NCBI GenBank assembly: GCA_029210125.1
Contig: JARGPR010000012.1
Location: 21,198 to 85,197 of the forward strand
DNA: 64,000 nt
From: Pseudomonadales bacterium
GTDB lineage: Bacteria > Pseudomonadota > Gammaproteobacteria > Pseudomonadales > JAHRWD01
Direction of reading: 5' to 3'
The translations under genes and the position numbers were made by a program. Shown piece by piece: positions 1 to 10,170 of this stretch. The notes under the pieces are model-generated. The model was not told the origin of the DNA, did not search any database, and saw nothing but the letters and a program-made list of their open reading frames with translations. Within the stretch, counting starts at the first letter, position 1. Each line of letters opens with the position of its first letter.

Positions 1-1749
1 AATGATTTAAATAAAACCCTGGGGGGGGAGATAAAGCAACGAACAGCGAACGAACTAGCACTACGGGAAAGTGAAAAACGCTGGAGAGGCCTTAGTGAAG
101 CAGCATTTGAAGGGATTCTGATTTTTGAGAATGGAGTGATCAAAGAAATTAACCACTCTATGCGAGATATGATAGGTGGTTTTTCGGCTTCTCTGATCGG
201 CAGTGATGGTGTGCAATTATTGGCGCCAGAGTGTGTGACTACTGCTCAAGACTGGGTTGCAGCCGGTGCTTCTGAACCGATAGAGCTGCAATTGCGCCGG
301 CAGGATGGAACTCAGTTTTACGTAGAGCTGAATATACGCACCGACCTAGCGGATGGAGAAGGTGGGGCTGGTATACAGGTAGTAGTGGTTCGAGATGTCA
401 CGCAACAAAAATCCCATGAAGATAAGTTGAGGAAAATGGCTCAATACGACGCACTGACCAGCTTGCCAAATAGAGTGCTGTTTAATGAAAGGCTGGGTCA
501 CGCAGTCACTGCCGCTAAGCGAAAGGACAAACAACATGCGGTACTGTTTATCGATCTGGATCGTTTCAAAAACGTTAATGACTCTTTGGGTCATTCGGTT
601 GGGGATGAGCTCCTGGTAGAGGTTGCACAGCGGCTGGAATATGGGACTCGCCCGGAAGATACGGTGGCGCGTCTTGGCGGTGATGAATTTGCAATATTGC
701 TGGAAGATATTGATGCACCGCGGGTCGCCGCAAAGGTGGCTCAAAAAATTATTGATCAGCTTATGGAACCCGTGTCGGTTGCCGGACATCAGCTTGTTAC
801 GACCCCAAGCATTGGGATAGCGCTCTACCCTGATAATGGGACTGGTGTTGGGGGGCTCCTTCGAAATGCCGACACCGCGATGTACCGCGCCAAAGCTAAT
901 GGTCGCAACTGTTACCAGTTCTTTACACGGGATATGGATAACCAGATGTTGCAAAGGCTGAAGCTTGAATCCGATATACGGCATGCGCTTCAATTCCGCC
1001 AGTTTATTTTGCACTTTCAGCCGCAAATCTGCTTTCGTTCAGGGCAGGTGATTGGTGCCGAAGCGCTGGTACGTTGGGATGCAGGACTGAATGGAATACG
1101 ATTTCCCGGTGAATTTATTGGTGTGGCTGAAGAGACAGGGTTGATAGTGCCCCTTGGTGAGCAGGTTATAGAAATGGCCTGTGAACAACTGGCGTTGTGG
1201 AATCGACAAGGAATACATTTGCCCCATTTGGCGATTAACCTCTCAAGTAAGCAATTTTGCTACGCGAATATCATTCCGTCGATTGAGGCAATCTTGGAGC
1301 GGACCGGTGTGCCGGGAAACCAACTACTCCTTGAAATTACCGAAGCTGCCATGATGGATGATGAAAAACGCGCCATTGGTGTGATGAACAAGCTTAAGGG
1401 TATGGGAATCCAGCTGGCGATTGACGATTTTGGTACGGGTTATTCTTCTCTTAGTTATTTGAAAAATTTTCCCCTGGATGAACTGAAAATCGATCGATCA
1501 TTTATTCATGAAATGGTCGAAAATGAAGCAGATCGTCGTATCGTGGCATCTATTGTTGACCTTGCAAAACACCTTGATTTACGGGTTATCGCCGAAGGTA
1601 TTGAAACGTTGAGCCAGGCAGAACTGCTCTCATCCATGAATTGTGAAAATATGCAGGGATACCTGTTTTCGAGGCCGATAGCCCCTGACCAATTTACCGA
1701 GCTCGTGCAGGAGCGCCGAGCGGATCATGAGAGCAGGCAATCGTCCTAG
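1..1749 (+). CDS. PAS-GGDEF-EAL cyclic-di-GMP signalling protein (5' end missing)
   Basis: The reading frame is open from the first base of the window, so the gene starts upstream and the ATG at 136 is internal. Residues encoded from about 1-90 look like a coiled linker running into a PAS domain (ALRESEKRW). A GGDEF domain follows, with an intact GGDEF motif at 676-690. Then comes an EAL domain with EAL at 1060-1068 and IDDFGTGYSS near 1420-1450. Both active-site motifs are intact, so the protein could both make and degrade c-di-GMP; which activity dominates cannot be told. No membrane segment is visible in the part present. The upstream sensor region is unknown. The product ends 90 bp before the RDD gene, and no terminator is obvious between them. 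Confidence 0.93.
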   Translation, partial: NDLNKTLGGEIKQRTANELALRESEKRWRGLSEAAFEGILIFENGVIKEINHSMRDMIGGFSASLIGSDGVQLLAPECVTTAQDWVAAGASEPIELQLRRQDGTQFYVELNIRTDLADGEGGAGIQVVVVRDVTQQKSHEDKLRKMAQYDALTSLPNRVLFNERLGHAVTAAKRKDKQHAVLFIDLDRFKNVNDSLGHSVGDELLVEVAQRLEYGTRPEDTVARLGGDEFAILLEDIDAPRVAAKVAQKIIDQLMEPVSVAGHQLVTTPSIGIALYPDNGTGVGGLLRNADTAMYRAKANGRNCYQFFTRDMDNQMLQRLKLESDIRHALQFRQFILHFQPQICFRSGQVIGAEALVRWDAGLNGIRFPGEFIGVAEETGLIVPLGEQVIEMACEQLALWNRQGIHLPHLAINLSSKQFCYANIIPSIEAILERTGVPGNQLLLEITEAAMMDDEKRAIGVMNKLKGMGIQLAIDDFGTGYSSLSYLKNFPLDELKIDRSFIHEMVENEADRRIVASIVDLAKHLDLRVIAEGIETLSQAELLSSMNCENMQGYLFSRPIAPDQFTELVQERRADHESRQSS

Positions 1750-1839
1750 CCGAGGAGATCATGGCTACTGTTGTTACCGCAGTGTTCCCACCGATAGCTA
1801 TCTGCTAACCTGTGCACTTTTTGATGCTTGCAGGCCTAA

Positions 1840-2364
1840 ATGAGTTCTCCTACCTCTTCCAAATCTACGACCGATCCTACATCCAAACCCAATTCATCTG
1901 AATATCCGCGGGCTGCGGGTCTTTTTCGACGGCTGGCCGCGATGCTCTATGACGGCTTGTTGGTTACGGGAATTATGTTGTTTGGTACCTTGCTTGTAAT
2001 TTTGGTGAAGTCAGCCATTGTTGGAGGAGAGGTTCAGGCTTTACCCAGTGCCGGAGTCGCAGGATGGCTTTTTCAGGGGTATTTGGTTGCGATTCTATTT
2101 GGGTTTTTTATTCTGTTTTGGATTCGCTCAGGACGAACGCTTGGTATGCAGGTTTGGCACCTTCATATCGAAGATGAGCAGGGTGGGCCGATTACGGTTC
2201 AACAGGCTTTCAAACGTTTACTGGGCGCTCTGTTGTCAGCATCGGTTCTTGGCCTGGGTTATCTATGGATCCTGTTCGATACTGATCGGTGCGCGTGGCA
2301 TGACCGCTTGTCGGGGACTCGTATTAAATGGGTTCCGAAGAAGAAAAAGCCTAAGGGGAAATAG
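1840..2364 (+). CDS. RDD family membrane protein
   Basis: This 174-aa protein has a Ser/Thr/Pro-rich cytoplasmic start. The RDD-type opening AAGLFRRLAAMLYDGLL is followed by about three hydrophobic segments (roughly residues 36-59, 74-95 and 128-148) and the conserved stretch RSGRTLGMQVWHL. It ends in a lysine-rich tail (KKKKPKGK). RDD proteins are small inner-membrane proteins, and most have no assigned function. In many gammaproteobacteria one lies next to lptG/lptF, as here: lptG runs toward it and ends 39 bp away. The start ATG sits after a weak AGG (1833-1835). Confidence 0.85.
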   Translation: MSSPTSSKSTTDPTSKPNSSEYPRAAGLFRRLAAMLYDGLLVTGIMLFGTLLVILVKSAIVGGEVQALPSAGVAGWLFQGYLVAILFGFFILFWIRSGRTLGMQVWHLHIEDEQGGPITVQQAFKRLLGALLSASVLGLGYLWILFDTDRCAWHDRLSGTRIKWVPKKKKPKGK

Positions 2365-2403
2365 ATATCGAGCTTTCTCAGGCTTGATACTGGCATGGTG
2401 CGA

Positions 2404-3468
2404 CTAGCGCGCTCGCTTTAAGACCCTCAGTCCAATGATTAGCGCTAGTGCAGGTGGTATCAGAACAGCGATGAGCGGCGGGAAACCAAATACGCCGCTG
2501 GCCGGCCCTAATAAATTCTGCGCAATCATAAATATCAGACCGGTAATTACCCCGGATAAAATTCGAAGACCTATATTCACTTCCCGAAGCGGGCCAAAAA
2601 CAAAGGATATTCCCAGTACTATCAACGCAATGATAGACACTGGCTGCAATGTTTTCGTCCAGAATGCCAAATCATATTCGGAGGTGTTTACACCCTGTTG
2701 CTCCAGGTACTGGGTATAGCGATACAGCGCTGAAATGGACAATCGATCAGGGTCCATGATCACCAAGCTGACGGTGTCGGGAGTAAGCTCTGTTTTCCAT
2801 GGCTGGCTTTCACGCTGCTGATGGGATACCTGTGTGCGACTAAAATTGGTCGTGGCGACATCGTACAGGGTCCACTGCCCATTTTCGTAGCGCGCAGTTT
2901 CGGCCACGGATATCGATTCCATCTGTAGGGATTGATTAAGCTGGTAACGGGTAATCTGGTTCAGTTCACCATTGGGCTGAACCGCCAAAACGTGCAAAAA
3001 TTGACCGCCTTCGCGTTGCCAAAAACCGTATTGATTTGCGGTATTCGTCATTTTTCCCAGGGCGATAGCGCGCTGGCTTTGAGCATTTTTTTCCATAACA
3101 GGCGCAATGAATTCGCCCAAAATAAAACCGCCGATAACAAGTACCAGGCCGGGCTGTATTACCAGCCTTATGAGCCTTGCCATTGACAGGCCCGCAGATC
3201 GCAGCGCTGTTAGCTCGTGGCTGCTGGCCAAACTTCCAAGCCCCATCAAGCAGCCGATCAAACAGCAAAAAGGCAGCAGTTCGTATATGCGCCGTGGCAG
3301 TATTCCGAGCATGTACAGGCTGATTTGGGGTAGTGTATAGTGGGTGGAAACATCCTCAAGCTCTGCAAGAAAGGCGAACACAAAATCCAGCCCACCGATC
3401 ACCAACAGCACTATAAAGATAGCGCCGATCAACTGTTTAAATAGATAACGGTCGATAATTGAAAACAT
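2404..3468 (-). CDS. lptG: LPS export ABC transporter permease LptG
   Basis: This 354-aa protein has the YjgP/YjgQ layout. A transmembrane helix follows the start motif IDRYLFKQLIGAIF, two more helices lie before about residue 120, a periplasmic beta-jellyroll domain spans roughly 130-260, and three helices form the C-terminus. LptG pairs with LptF and the ATPase LptB to lift lipopolysaccharide out of the inner membrane toward LptC/LptA. It lies directly downstream of lptF (3472-4611), with only 3 bp between the genes, so the two are co-transcribed. It is told from LptF by its gene order and by the LptG-like start. Length is normal for the family. Confidence 0.93.
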   Translation of the reverse strand: MFSIIDRYLFKQLIGAIFIVLLVIGGLDFVFAFLAELEDVSTHYTLPQISLYMLGILPRRIYELLPFCCLIGCLMGLGSLASSHELTALRSAGLSMARLIRLVIQPGLVLVIGGFILGEFIAPVMEKNAQSQRAIALGKMTNTANQYGFWQREGGQFLHVLAVQPNGELNQITRYQLNQSLQMESISVAETARYENGQWTLYDVATTNFSRTQVSHQQRESQPWKTELTPDTVSLVIMDPDRLSISALYRYTQYLEQQGVNTSEYDLAFWTKTLQPVSIIALIVLGISFVFGPLREVNIGLRILSGVITGLIFMIAQNLLGPASGVFGFPPLIAVLIPPALALIIGLRVLKRAR

Positions 3469-3471
3469 CGC

Positions 3472-4611
3472 TTAATCGACTTCCGTTACTTTGTCTTGAA
3501 CTGCTTTAGTTTGAATAGAGAGCGATCTGAATTTCTTGTTCAGTGTGGGCCCAAAATAGAGCGCAAGCCCGGTTCCGATAAATAATAGATGCACTAACCA
3601 AATACCGGGGTATGGATTCAAATCACCTTTTTCAACGGCGCTACGGCCGGAAGAAAGCAGAACGACATAGGATAGATAGAGAATGATCGCGGGTAATATT
3701 CGCGTGAAGCGACCTTGCCGTGGATTTATTTTGCTCAGTGGGAAAGCTATCAAGCAAATAATAGGTGCGATGAGCAGTAGTGATAATCGCCAATGCAGTA
3801 GCGCAATATCCTGAATCTGAGCGGATTGAATAAGTTGTTGGGTTGATAGTGCATCACGTTTGCTGCTGATGAACTCGGAGCTTGCCTCACTATACTTATG
3901 ATTCAATGTCCCGAATTCAGTTAAACGGTAGTCCAGTCGCCCGGATTTACCCTGTAATTGAAAACCATTGTGCATGGTCAGGTAGCGGGTATTGCTCTTT
4001 TCTTCGGTGAAAAAATTGCCGCTCTGGGCAGTGGTCAGGGTTGTGGTGGGCAATATGTCGGAATCGGTAATGTTGCTGGTTTGAGAGATGAAAATATTAC
4101 CGAAACCGCTTTGGCCAGGTTCCGGGGGTTCAATGTATATCACCGCACCTTGACCTTTTTGTTGGTGAAATTGACCGGGTGTCAGGCTATCGATCGACTG
4201 ATCCGATTGCTGCTGAAATAACGCTTCAACGTGTTGAGCGCCCCATGGGCTGATTAAAAGCGTGATCAGCCCAACGATCGAGGCCACTCCGCAGGCACAA
4301 GCGAAGGCGAGGCTAAACATTCGATGCGGACTGATTCCGCAGGCGCTTAATACGGTCATTTCATTGTCGGTGTACAGGCGGCCATACACCATCAATAAAG
4401 CAATAAAAAACGATAGCGGTAGTACCAGCTCCAGGAATCCAGGGAATCGGTACGCCATGACCGGAAACAAAATATCAGCGGCGAGTTTCCCCGCTGCCGC
4501 ATCCGCAAGGTAGAGACTAAAACGACTGCTCATAATGATCAGCAGCAATACCGTAGCGACTCCGGCTGTCGTAGCTAACAGTTGTTTCAATATATAACGG
4601 GATAGAATCAA
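3472..4611 (-). CDS. lptF: LPS export ABC transporter permease LptF
   Basis: This 379-aa protein starts MILSRYILKQLLATTAG, typical of LptF. Paired helices lie at the N-terminus, a periplasmic domain in the middle and helices near 275-365. The start is TTG (4609-4611), because no in-frame ATG lies close by and the homologous N-terminus begins here. It forms the inner-membrane heterodimer with LptG that moves LPS. It is first in the lptFG operon and diverges from pepA across a 334-bp gap, the usual arrangement in Pseudomonas-like genomes. Confidence 0.92.
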   Translation of the reverse strand: MILSRYILKQLLATTAGVATVLLLIIMSSRFSLYLADAAAGKLAADILFPVMAYRFPGFLELVLPLSFFIALLMVYGRLYTDNEMTVLSACGISPHRMFSLAFACACGVASIVGLITLLISPWGAQHVEALFQQQSDQSIDSLTPGQFHQQKGQGAVIYIEPPEPGQSGFGNIFISQTSNITDSDILPTTTLTTAQSGNFFTEEKSNTRYLTMHNGFQLQGKSGRLDYRLTEFGTLNHKYSEASSEFISSKRDALSTQQLIQSAQIQDIALLHWRLSLLLIAPIICLIAFPLSKINPRQGRFTRILPAIILYLSYVVLLSSGRSAVEKGDLNPYPGIWLVHLLFIGTGLALYFGPTLNKKFRSLSIQTKAVQDKVTEVD

Positions 4612-4945
4612 TGTTTTACACAGTATGGCAAGTGCACTTATGCGGTTAGTCTGCTAGGTGCTGAAAGTAAATGGGTGGAATAACCTTCGCGGTTATTGAG
4701 GCGACGGTCGATTTTAAACCAGTATTTGAATCGATCAGCACGATTTGCGGAAAGCGGCCATTCGATGGTTCAAATACCGGTTTATGCGGTGCTGACAGCC
4801 AAACCTCGCAAATAATAAGGTACAATTTCAGGATTGCACAGTAATTCCTTTATTAGGCGTAAAAATGCGGCGCTGCCTTTGATGTTGCAGTGATTGTATA
4901 GATAGTAAAAAGTCATCTCCAAAAGACCATAACAAGAGAACCCTT
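4612..4945. other. Divergent lptF / pepA intergenic region
   Basis: This 334-bp gap must hold the promoters of both lptFG and pepA. The clearest structure is a 15-bp inverted repeat with one mismatch, AAACCAGTATTTGAA at 4716-4730 against TTCAAATACCGGTTT at 4769-4783, with a 38-bp loop. A second possible pairing, TCAGCAC (4735-4741) with GTGCTGA (4789-4795), would compete with it. No small ORF is convincing here. Confidence 0.6.
4716..4783. repeat. Long inverted repeat in lptF-pepA gap
   Basis: Two 15-bp arms (4716-4730 and 4769-4783) pair with a single mismatch around a 38-bp loop. A short extra TCGA/TCGA pairing lies inside. There is no T-tract on either strand, so this is not an intrinsic terminator. 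It could be an operator dyad, an mRNA leader structure of one of the divergent genes, or the remnant of a small palindromic repeat family. Confidence 0.5.
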
Positions 4946-6430
4946 ATGAAATATATTGTTTCGACTGGCGCATTGCTGAAAGTTAAAACTGACTGGCTCG
5001 TTATTGCAGTGCCATCCACTCAAAAAATCAGCGGTTTGGTTGGGCTAGAAGAGAATGGTCAACAAATGATTAAAGGTGCGCTGGCTACCGGCGATTTAAA
5101 GGAAGAAGTAGGTAGTACGTTAGTGTTGCGGATGGTTCCGGGCCTGCAGGCAAAGCGCCTAATGCTGGTTTCTAGCGGTGAAAAAGACCAACTCAGCGAA
5201 AAAAACTTCCGAACCCTCTATTCCGCAATATTGACTGGCCTGCGGGCCAGCACAGCCAAGTCTGCAACCATATCACTCGAGGAGATTGCGGTTGAGGGGA
5301 AATCGCTCGATTGGTTATGTAAACAAATGGTCGTCAATGGCGAATACAGCGCCTATCAATACGACACCACCAAAAAACAGCCCGCCGGACCTGTACTTCG
5401 ACAGATTACTTTTTTGGCCGGCAACCGCAAACAGATCAGCACAGCTCAGCGCGCTGTTGATGAAGGGCTTGCGATTGCAAATGGTGTTACCTGTGCGCGT
5501 CAGCTGGGTAACTTGCCTGGAAATATTTGCACCCCGGGGTTTCTGGCTAAAAACGCCCGTGCGCTGGCCCGAAAAAGCCCTAAATTAACCGTTAAAATCA
5601 TCGACGAAAAGGAGATGAAGCTACTAAAAATGGGTTCTTTCCTGTCGGTAAGTGCAGGATCCGCAGAACCCGCCAAACTGATCATATTTGAATACAAAGG
5701 TGCAGCTAAAACTGAGAAGCCCCACGCACTCGTGGGCAAAGGCGTAACCTTTGATTCGGGCGGCATCAGCCTGAAACCCGGCGCTGGCATGGATGAAATG
5801 AAATTTGATATGTGCGGCGCTGCCAGCGTATTTGGCGCAATGACCTCTCTGATTGAGCTGGCCCCCAAAATGAATGTAGTGGGTATTGTTGGTGCGGTTG
5901 AGAATATGCCTAGCAGCACCGCAACGAAACCTGGTGACGTGGTTACCAGTATGTCGGGAAAGACGATTGAAGTGTTGAACACCGATGCCGAGGGTCGCCT
6001 GGTTCTTTGTGATCTACTGACCTACGTCGAGCGTTTTAAACCACAATCGGTGATCGATATTGCAACCCTGACAGGAGCTTGCGTGGTTGCATTAGGTGGT
6101 CCTGCTACCGGTATGTTCGCTAATGATGAAGCTCTGGCCGAGCAATTAAACGTATCTGGAGAAGCTAGCGGTGACCGGGTGTGGCGTTTGCCGCTGTGGG
6201 ATGATTATCAGGAGTCACTGAATAGCCCCTTTGCAGATATTGCTAACGTGGGTGGGCGTGCTGCGGGCAGTATCACCGCAGCCTGTTTTCTTTCTCGTTT
6301 TACTGAAGACTACCGATGGGCACATTTGGATATCGCTGGCAGTGCCTGGATCAGTGGCGGCATGAAAAAAGGTTCTACCGGCAGGCCGGTGGGATTGTTG
6401 GTCGATTATTTGTTGGCCCAGGCCGGTTAA
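4946..6430 (+). CDS. pepA: Leucyl aminopeptidase (M17) PepA
   Basis: This 494-aa cytosolic metallopeptidase has the M17 signature NTDAEGRL. The metal-binding stretch GKGVTFDSGGISLKPG and the following MDEMKFDMCGAASV carry the usual Lys/Asp ligands. The family removes N-terminal residues using two divalent metal ions in a hexamer, and in enterobacteria it also binds DNA at Xer sites; whether it does so here is unknown. The N-terminal domain (about 1-170) is divergent, as usual. It starts at ATG 4946 and is followed after 13 bp by holC, so it is likely the first gene of a pepA-holC-valS transcription unit. Confidence 0.95.
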   Translation: MKYIVSTGALLKVKTDWLVIAVPSTQKISGLVGLEENGQQMIKGALATGDLKEEVGSTLVLRMVPGLQAKRLMLVSSGEKDQLSEKNFRTLYSAILTGLRASTAKSATISLEEIAVEGKSLDWLCKQMVVNGEYSAYQYDTTKKQPAGPVLRQITFLAGNRKQISTAQRAVDEGLAIANGVTCARQLGNLPGNICTPGFLAKNARALARKSPKLTVKIIDEKEMKLLKMGSFLSVSAGSAEPAKLIIFEYKGAAKTEKPHALVGKGVTFDSGGISLKPGAGMDEMKFDMCGAASVFGAMTSLIELAPKMNVVGIVGAVENMPSSTATKPGDVVTSMSGKTIEVLNTDAEGRLVLCDLLTYVERFKPQSVIDIATLTGACVVALGGPATGMFANDEALAEQLNVSGEASGDRVWRLPLWDDYQESLNSPFADIANVGGRAAGSITAACFLSRFTEDYRWAHLDIAGSAWISGGMKKGSTGRPVGLLVDYLLAQAG

Positions 6431-6443
6431 ACGCAGTCATAAT

Positions 6444-6866
6444 ATGGAGCGAGTTGACTTTTATCTGGTTGCGGAAAACCTCAACCCTCACCAATTTGCA
6501 TGCCGTTTGGTGAACAAGGCGTTTAACTCAGGGCTAACCGTTCGTATTGAGCTGGATACCGCTGAGCAAGCACAGCAACTGGATAAATTGTTATGGGAGT
6601 TTCTGCCCGATTGCTTTATCCCGCACGATATTGGTGTGGATGAACCTGATTCCCTGCCTTTTATTCAGGTGGCGGATCTGCAACGTTTGTCCTCGCCAGC
6701 AGAAATGCTATTGAATCTTTCGTCGACAGTACCGGAGCAGCTTGAAAGATATCAACGTATTGCCGAAATAGTGCCGGATAATCCAATCGATCGACAACCC
6801 ATGCGAGACCGATTTCGTCATTATAGAAATCTGGGGTGCACGCCTGATTATCATCCGATTAACTGA
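6444..6866 (+). CDS. holC: DNA polymerase III subunit chi
   Basis: This 140-aa protein opens VDFYLVAENL, the typical HolC start. It continues with the adenine-nucleotide-like fold region CRLVNKAFNSG and the ending GCTPDYH. Chi joins psi in the clamp-loader complex and binds single-strand binding protein. The position between pepA and valS is the standard one in gammaproteobacteria and supports the call. Length is normal. Confidence 0.9.
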   Translation: MERVDFYLVAENLNPHQFACRLVNKAFNSGLTVRIELDTAEQAQQLDKLLWEFLPDCFIPHDIGVDEPDSLPFIQVADLQRLSSPAEMLLNLSSTVPEQLERYQRIAEIVPDNPIDRQPMRDRFRHYRNLGCTPDYHPIN

Positions 6867-6875
6867 GAGACTAAA

Positions 6876-7340
6876 ATGAGCGACGATCAAGAGCATAAGA
6901 TCAAAAAAAACCTGATTGAGGAGCTCGAATCCCTCCATAAGGCACTTGGTTCGGCGACAGAAAACCCCAGAGCTTTGGATGCTGGAGCAGGCGCAAGAGA
7001 ATGTACCGATGAATATGCAATTCCTATACTGGTTGATGTCATCCGTTGTGTTAGTGCAGATATGGCGGACGGGGACATCAAAGATAACCGTACCAACATA
7101 GATCAAAATATTGATCCCGTATCGACGATTTACCAGCAAGCATTAACCCCCCGAGAGGAACTAAGCGATCGTAAATTTGATATCTCAACGATCCCCACCT
7201 TATATCCGGAACAGTATGAACAAAACAGCCGGATTGATGAACTGGTGGACGAGTTAGTTGCGGAGTATTTGCCAGCCCTTGAGCATAGGTTACGGACAAA
7301 GCTTCGACAGCGGTTTGCAACACAGAATAAGACCCATTAG
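6876..7340 (+). CDS. Conserved hypothetical protein between holC and valS
   Basis: This 154-aa acidic, soluble-looking protein has no recognised catalytic motif. The N-terminus (1-30) is charged and helical, and the middle (about 60-120) looks disordered and Asp/Asn-rich. The C-terminus (120-150) is an amphipathic helix of the form IDELVDELVAEYLPALEHRL, which resembles short C-terminal oligomerisation helices seen in several unknown proteobacterial proteins. Pseudomonas-type genomes carry an unknown gene in this place too, so it belongs to the operon. It follows holC by 9 bp. No function is assigned. Confidence 0.75.
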   Translation: MSDDQEHKIKKNLIEELESLHKALGSATENPRALDAGAGARECTDEYAIPILVDVIRCVSADMADGDIKDNRTNIDQNIDPVSTIYQQALTPREELSDRKFDISTIPTLYPEQYEQNSRIDELVDELVAEYLPALEHRLRTKLRQRFATQNKTH

Positions 7341-7407
7341 CGCTAGCGATACAAAATTTTTTAGTAAAATATAACCAACGAACAACCTCAGGACGCAAGC
7401 AGTATTA

Positions 7408-10170
7408 ATGAATAAGACCTATCAGCCCGAAGAGATCGAAAGCCACTGGTATAAAAACTGGGAACAAGCCGGTTATTTTGCCCCGGATGGTGAGGGTCAG
7501 CCCTACTGCATCATGATTCCCCCGGCCAATGTCACCGGCAGCCTGCATATGGGCCATGCGTTTCAGTACACCATTATGGATGTATTGATTCGATATAACC
7601 GGATGTCCGGCGCGAACACACTGTGGCAGATGGGAACCGATCACGCCGGTATTGCCACGCAAATGGTGGTAGAACGTCAGCTTAATGCGAAGGGTGTAAC
7701 GCGCCACGATCTTGGCAGAGAAAAGTTTCTTGAAAAAACCTGGGATTGGAAAGATCAATCCCACGGTCATATTACCCAGCAAATTCGTCGTATGGGCGCA
7801 TCGGTCGACTGGAGTCGGGAGCGTTTCACACTGGATGAGGGGTTATCCGATGCTGTCAGTGAGGTTTTCGTAAGCCTGTTTGAAGAGGGGCTGATCTACC
7901 GTGGTAAACGACTGGTAAACTGGGACCCTGTCCTGCACACAGCCCTGTCTGATCTGGAAGTTATCTCTGAAGAGGAAAATGGCTCCCTGTGGCATTTTCG
8001 GTACCCGCTGGCAGATGGCTCAGGTCATGTGATTGTTGCAACAACCCGACCGGAAACCATGCTCGGTGACACCGCAGTAGCGGTACATCCGGATGACGAA
8101 CGCTACACCGATATCATCGGCAAGCAGATTAAATTACCCCTGACTGATCGTGTGATACCTATAGTTGCGGATGATTACGTTGACCCTGAATTTGGCAGTG
8201 GCTGTGTAAAAATAACACCCGCCCATGATTTTAATGACTACGATATTGGTAAGCGCCACGACCTTCCGATCATTAATATCTTTACCGATAGCGCTGCCAT
8301 TAACGATGCCGCACCGGAAAAATACCGTGGGCTTGATCGTTTCGATGCCCGTAAACAAGTATTGGCGGATCTTGACGAACTCTGCCTTTTAGAAAAAACC
8401 GAAGACCACAAGCTCAAGGTGCCACGGGGGGATCGAAGCGGCCAGGTGGTCGAACCCTACATGACAGACCAGTGGTATGTTGCGGTTGAATCCCTGGCTG
8501 GTCCTGCCATCAAAGCGGTGGAAGATGGTGATATCGAGTTCGTGCCCAAAAACTGGGAGAACACTTACTTTTCATGGATGCGAGATCTGCAGGACTGGTG
8601 TATCAGTCGCCAACTCTGGTGGGGGCACCGCATTCCTGCATGGTACGACGAACAGGGCAATGTTTATGTTGGCCGTAGTGAACAGGAGGTTCGAGAGAAG
8701 CACAAACTGGCTGATGATCTGAAGCTGGATCAGGACGACGACGTACTGGATACCTGGTTTTCATCTGCACTATGGACATTCTCAACCCTAGGATGGCCAG
8801 AAAAAACCGAAGACCTTGAGAGGTTTCACCCCACCGATGTGCTGGTCACCGGGTTTGATATCATCTTTTTCTGGGTAGCCAGAATGATCATGATGACCCT
8901 TAAATTCACCGGCGAAGTGCCCTTTAAAAAGGTGTATGTACACGGCCTGATTCGCGATGGCGAAGGCCAGAAAATGTCAAAATCCAAGGGCAATGTACTG
9001 GACCCGATTGACCTGATTGACGGTATTGATCTTGATTCGTTGGTGGAAAAACGCACCGCCAACATGATGCAGCCAAAACTGGCAAAACGGGTAGCAAAAG
9101 CCACCCGCAAAGAGTTTTCCGAAGGCATCCCCGCCTACGGTACTGACGCCATTCGCTTTACCTTTTGCTCCCTTGCCACCACCGGCCGAGACATTAACTT
9201 TAGCCTTGAGCGAACCGAAGGCTACCGTAACTTTTGTAACAAGCTCTGGAATGCAGCTCGTTATGTGCTGATGAATACCGAGGAGCATGATTGTGGTTTA
9301 AATGCAGAGGTTGAACTGGGTCTGCCCGAACGATGGATTATTTCCAGATTACAGGATGCTGAACTGAAGGTAACCGAATCGATCGCTGCTTATCGCTTTG
9401 ATCTGGCTTCCCAGGCAATTTACGAATTTGTCTGGAACGAATACTGTGATTGGTACTTGGAACTGTCGAAACCGGTATTGTGGTCTGAAGATTCAACACC
9501 ACAACAGCTGGCCGGTACACGCCAAACCTTGATTAAAGTGCTGGAAGCGATATTACGTTTAGCGCATCCCTTGATTCCATACATTACCGAAGAGATCTGG
9601 CAGCGGGTTGCACCCCATGCGGGTGTCACGGGTGACAGTATTATGCTTCAGTCCTTCCCCGTCTATGATGCGACTAAAGTAAACAAAGGTGCAGAGGCGG
9701 ATATCGACTGGATGAAAGCGGTGATTACAGGGATTCGCAACATCCGTGGTGAAATGGATATTTCGCCCGCCAAGGCTTTGCCAATCTTTTTCAAAAATGG
9801 AAACCAAGACGATCAACGTTGCCTTGATGAAAACCGTCTACTACTAACCTCATTGGCCAAACTGGAAAAAATCGAGTGGCTGAAAGCGGATGATGAGGCG
9901 CCGGTTTCCGCTACTCAACTGGTGGGTGATATGGAGCTACTGGTGCCGATGGCTGGATTGATTGATACCGATGCTGAAATTGCACGCCTGGGTAAAGAGA
10001 TCGGTAAGCTTGAGCAAGAAGTTAAACGAATCTCCGGTAAACTGGGGAACCAGAATTTTGTAGCCAAAGCGCCTGCCGAGGTGGTCGTCAAGGAGCAGAG
10101 CAAACTCGACGATAGCGAAAATGCATTGCAGAAATTACAGGAAAAACTGGAAGTCATTAAAACCCTTTAA
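7408..10170 (+). CDS. valS: Valyl-tRNA synthetase
   Basis: This 920-aa class I synthetase attaches valine to tRNA-Val. The HIGH-type motif is in [12 protein letters not shown] (near residue 45), KMSKS is in [14 protein letters not shown], and the editing CP1 domain carries [13 protein letters not shown] tryptophan-rich stretch ([16 protein letters not shown]) and the C-terminal coiled coil (about 855-915) that grips tRNA are present. Length is slightly below the roughly 950 aa of E. coli ValS. It is last in the pepA-holC unit, 67 bp after the unknown gene. Confidence 0.97.
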   Translation: MNKTYQPEEIESHWYKNWEQAGYFAPDGEGQPYCIMIPPANVTGSLHMGHAFQYTIMDVLIRYNRMSGANTLWQMGTDHAGIATQMVVERQLNAKGVTRHDLGREKFLEKTWDWKDQSHGHITQQIRRMGASVDWSRERFTLDEGLSDAVSEVFVSLFEEGLIYRGKRLVNWDPVLHTALSDLEVISEEENGSLWHFRYPLADGSGHVIVATTRPETMLGDTAVAVHPDDERYTDIIGKQIKLPLTDRVIPIVADDYVDPEFGSGCVKITPAHDFNDYDIGKRHDLPIINIFTDSAAINDAAPEKYRGLDRFDARKQVLADLDELCLLEKTEDHKLKVPRGDRSGQVVEPYMTDQWYVAVESLAGPAIKAVEDGDIEFVPKNWENTYFSWMRDLQDWCISRQLWWGHRIPAWYDEQGNVYVGRSEQEVREKHKLADDLKLDQDDDVLDTWFSSALWTFSTLGWPEKTEDLERFHPTDVLVTGFDIIFFWVARMIMMTLKFTGEVPFKKVYVHGLIRDGEGQKMSKSKGNVLDPIDLIDGIDLDSLVEKRTANMMQPKLAKRVAKATRKEFSEGIPAYGTDAIRFTFCSLATTGRDINFSLERTEGYRNFCNKLWNAARYVLMNTEEHDCGLNAEVELGLPERWIISRLQDAELKVTESIAAYRFDLASQAIYEFVWNEYCDWYLELSKPVLWSEDSTPQQLAGTRQTLIKVLEAILRLAHPLIPYITEEIWQRVAPHAGVTGDSIMLQSFPVYDATKVNKGAEADIDWMKAVITGIRNIRGEMDISPAKALPIFFKNGNQDDQRCLDENRLLLTSLAKLEKIEWLKADDEAPVSATQLVGDMELLVPMAGLIDTDAEIARLGKEIGKLEQEVKRISGKLGNQNFVAKAPAEVVVKEQSKLDDSENALQKLQEKLEVIKTL

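Noticed and set aside
346..1026. 226-aa minus-strand frame inside the first GGDEF-EAL gene
   Set aside because: It lies antisense to a clear GGDEF domain, has no family features and no ribosome site; it is a shadow frame.
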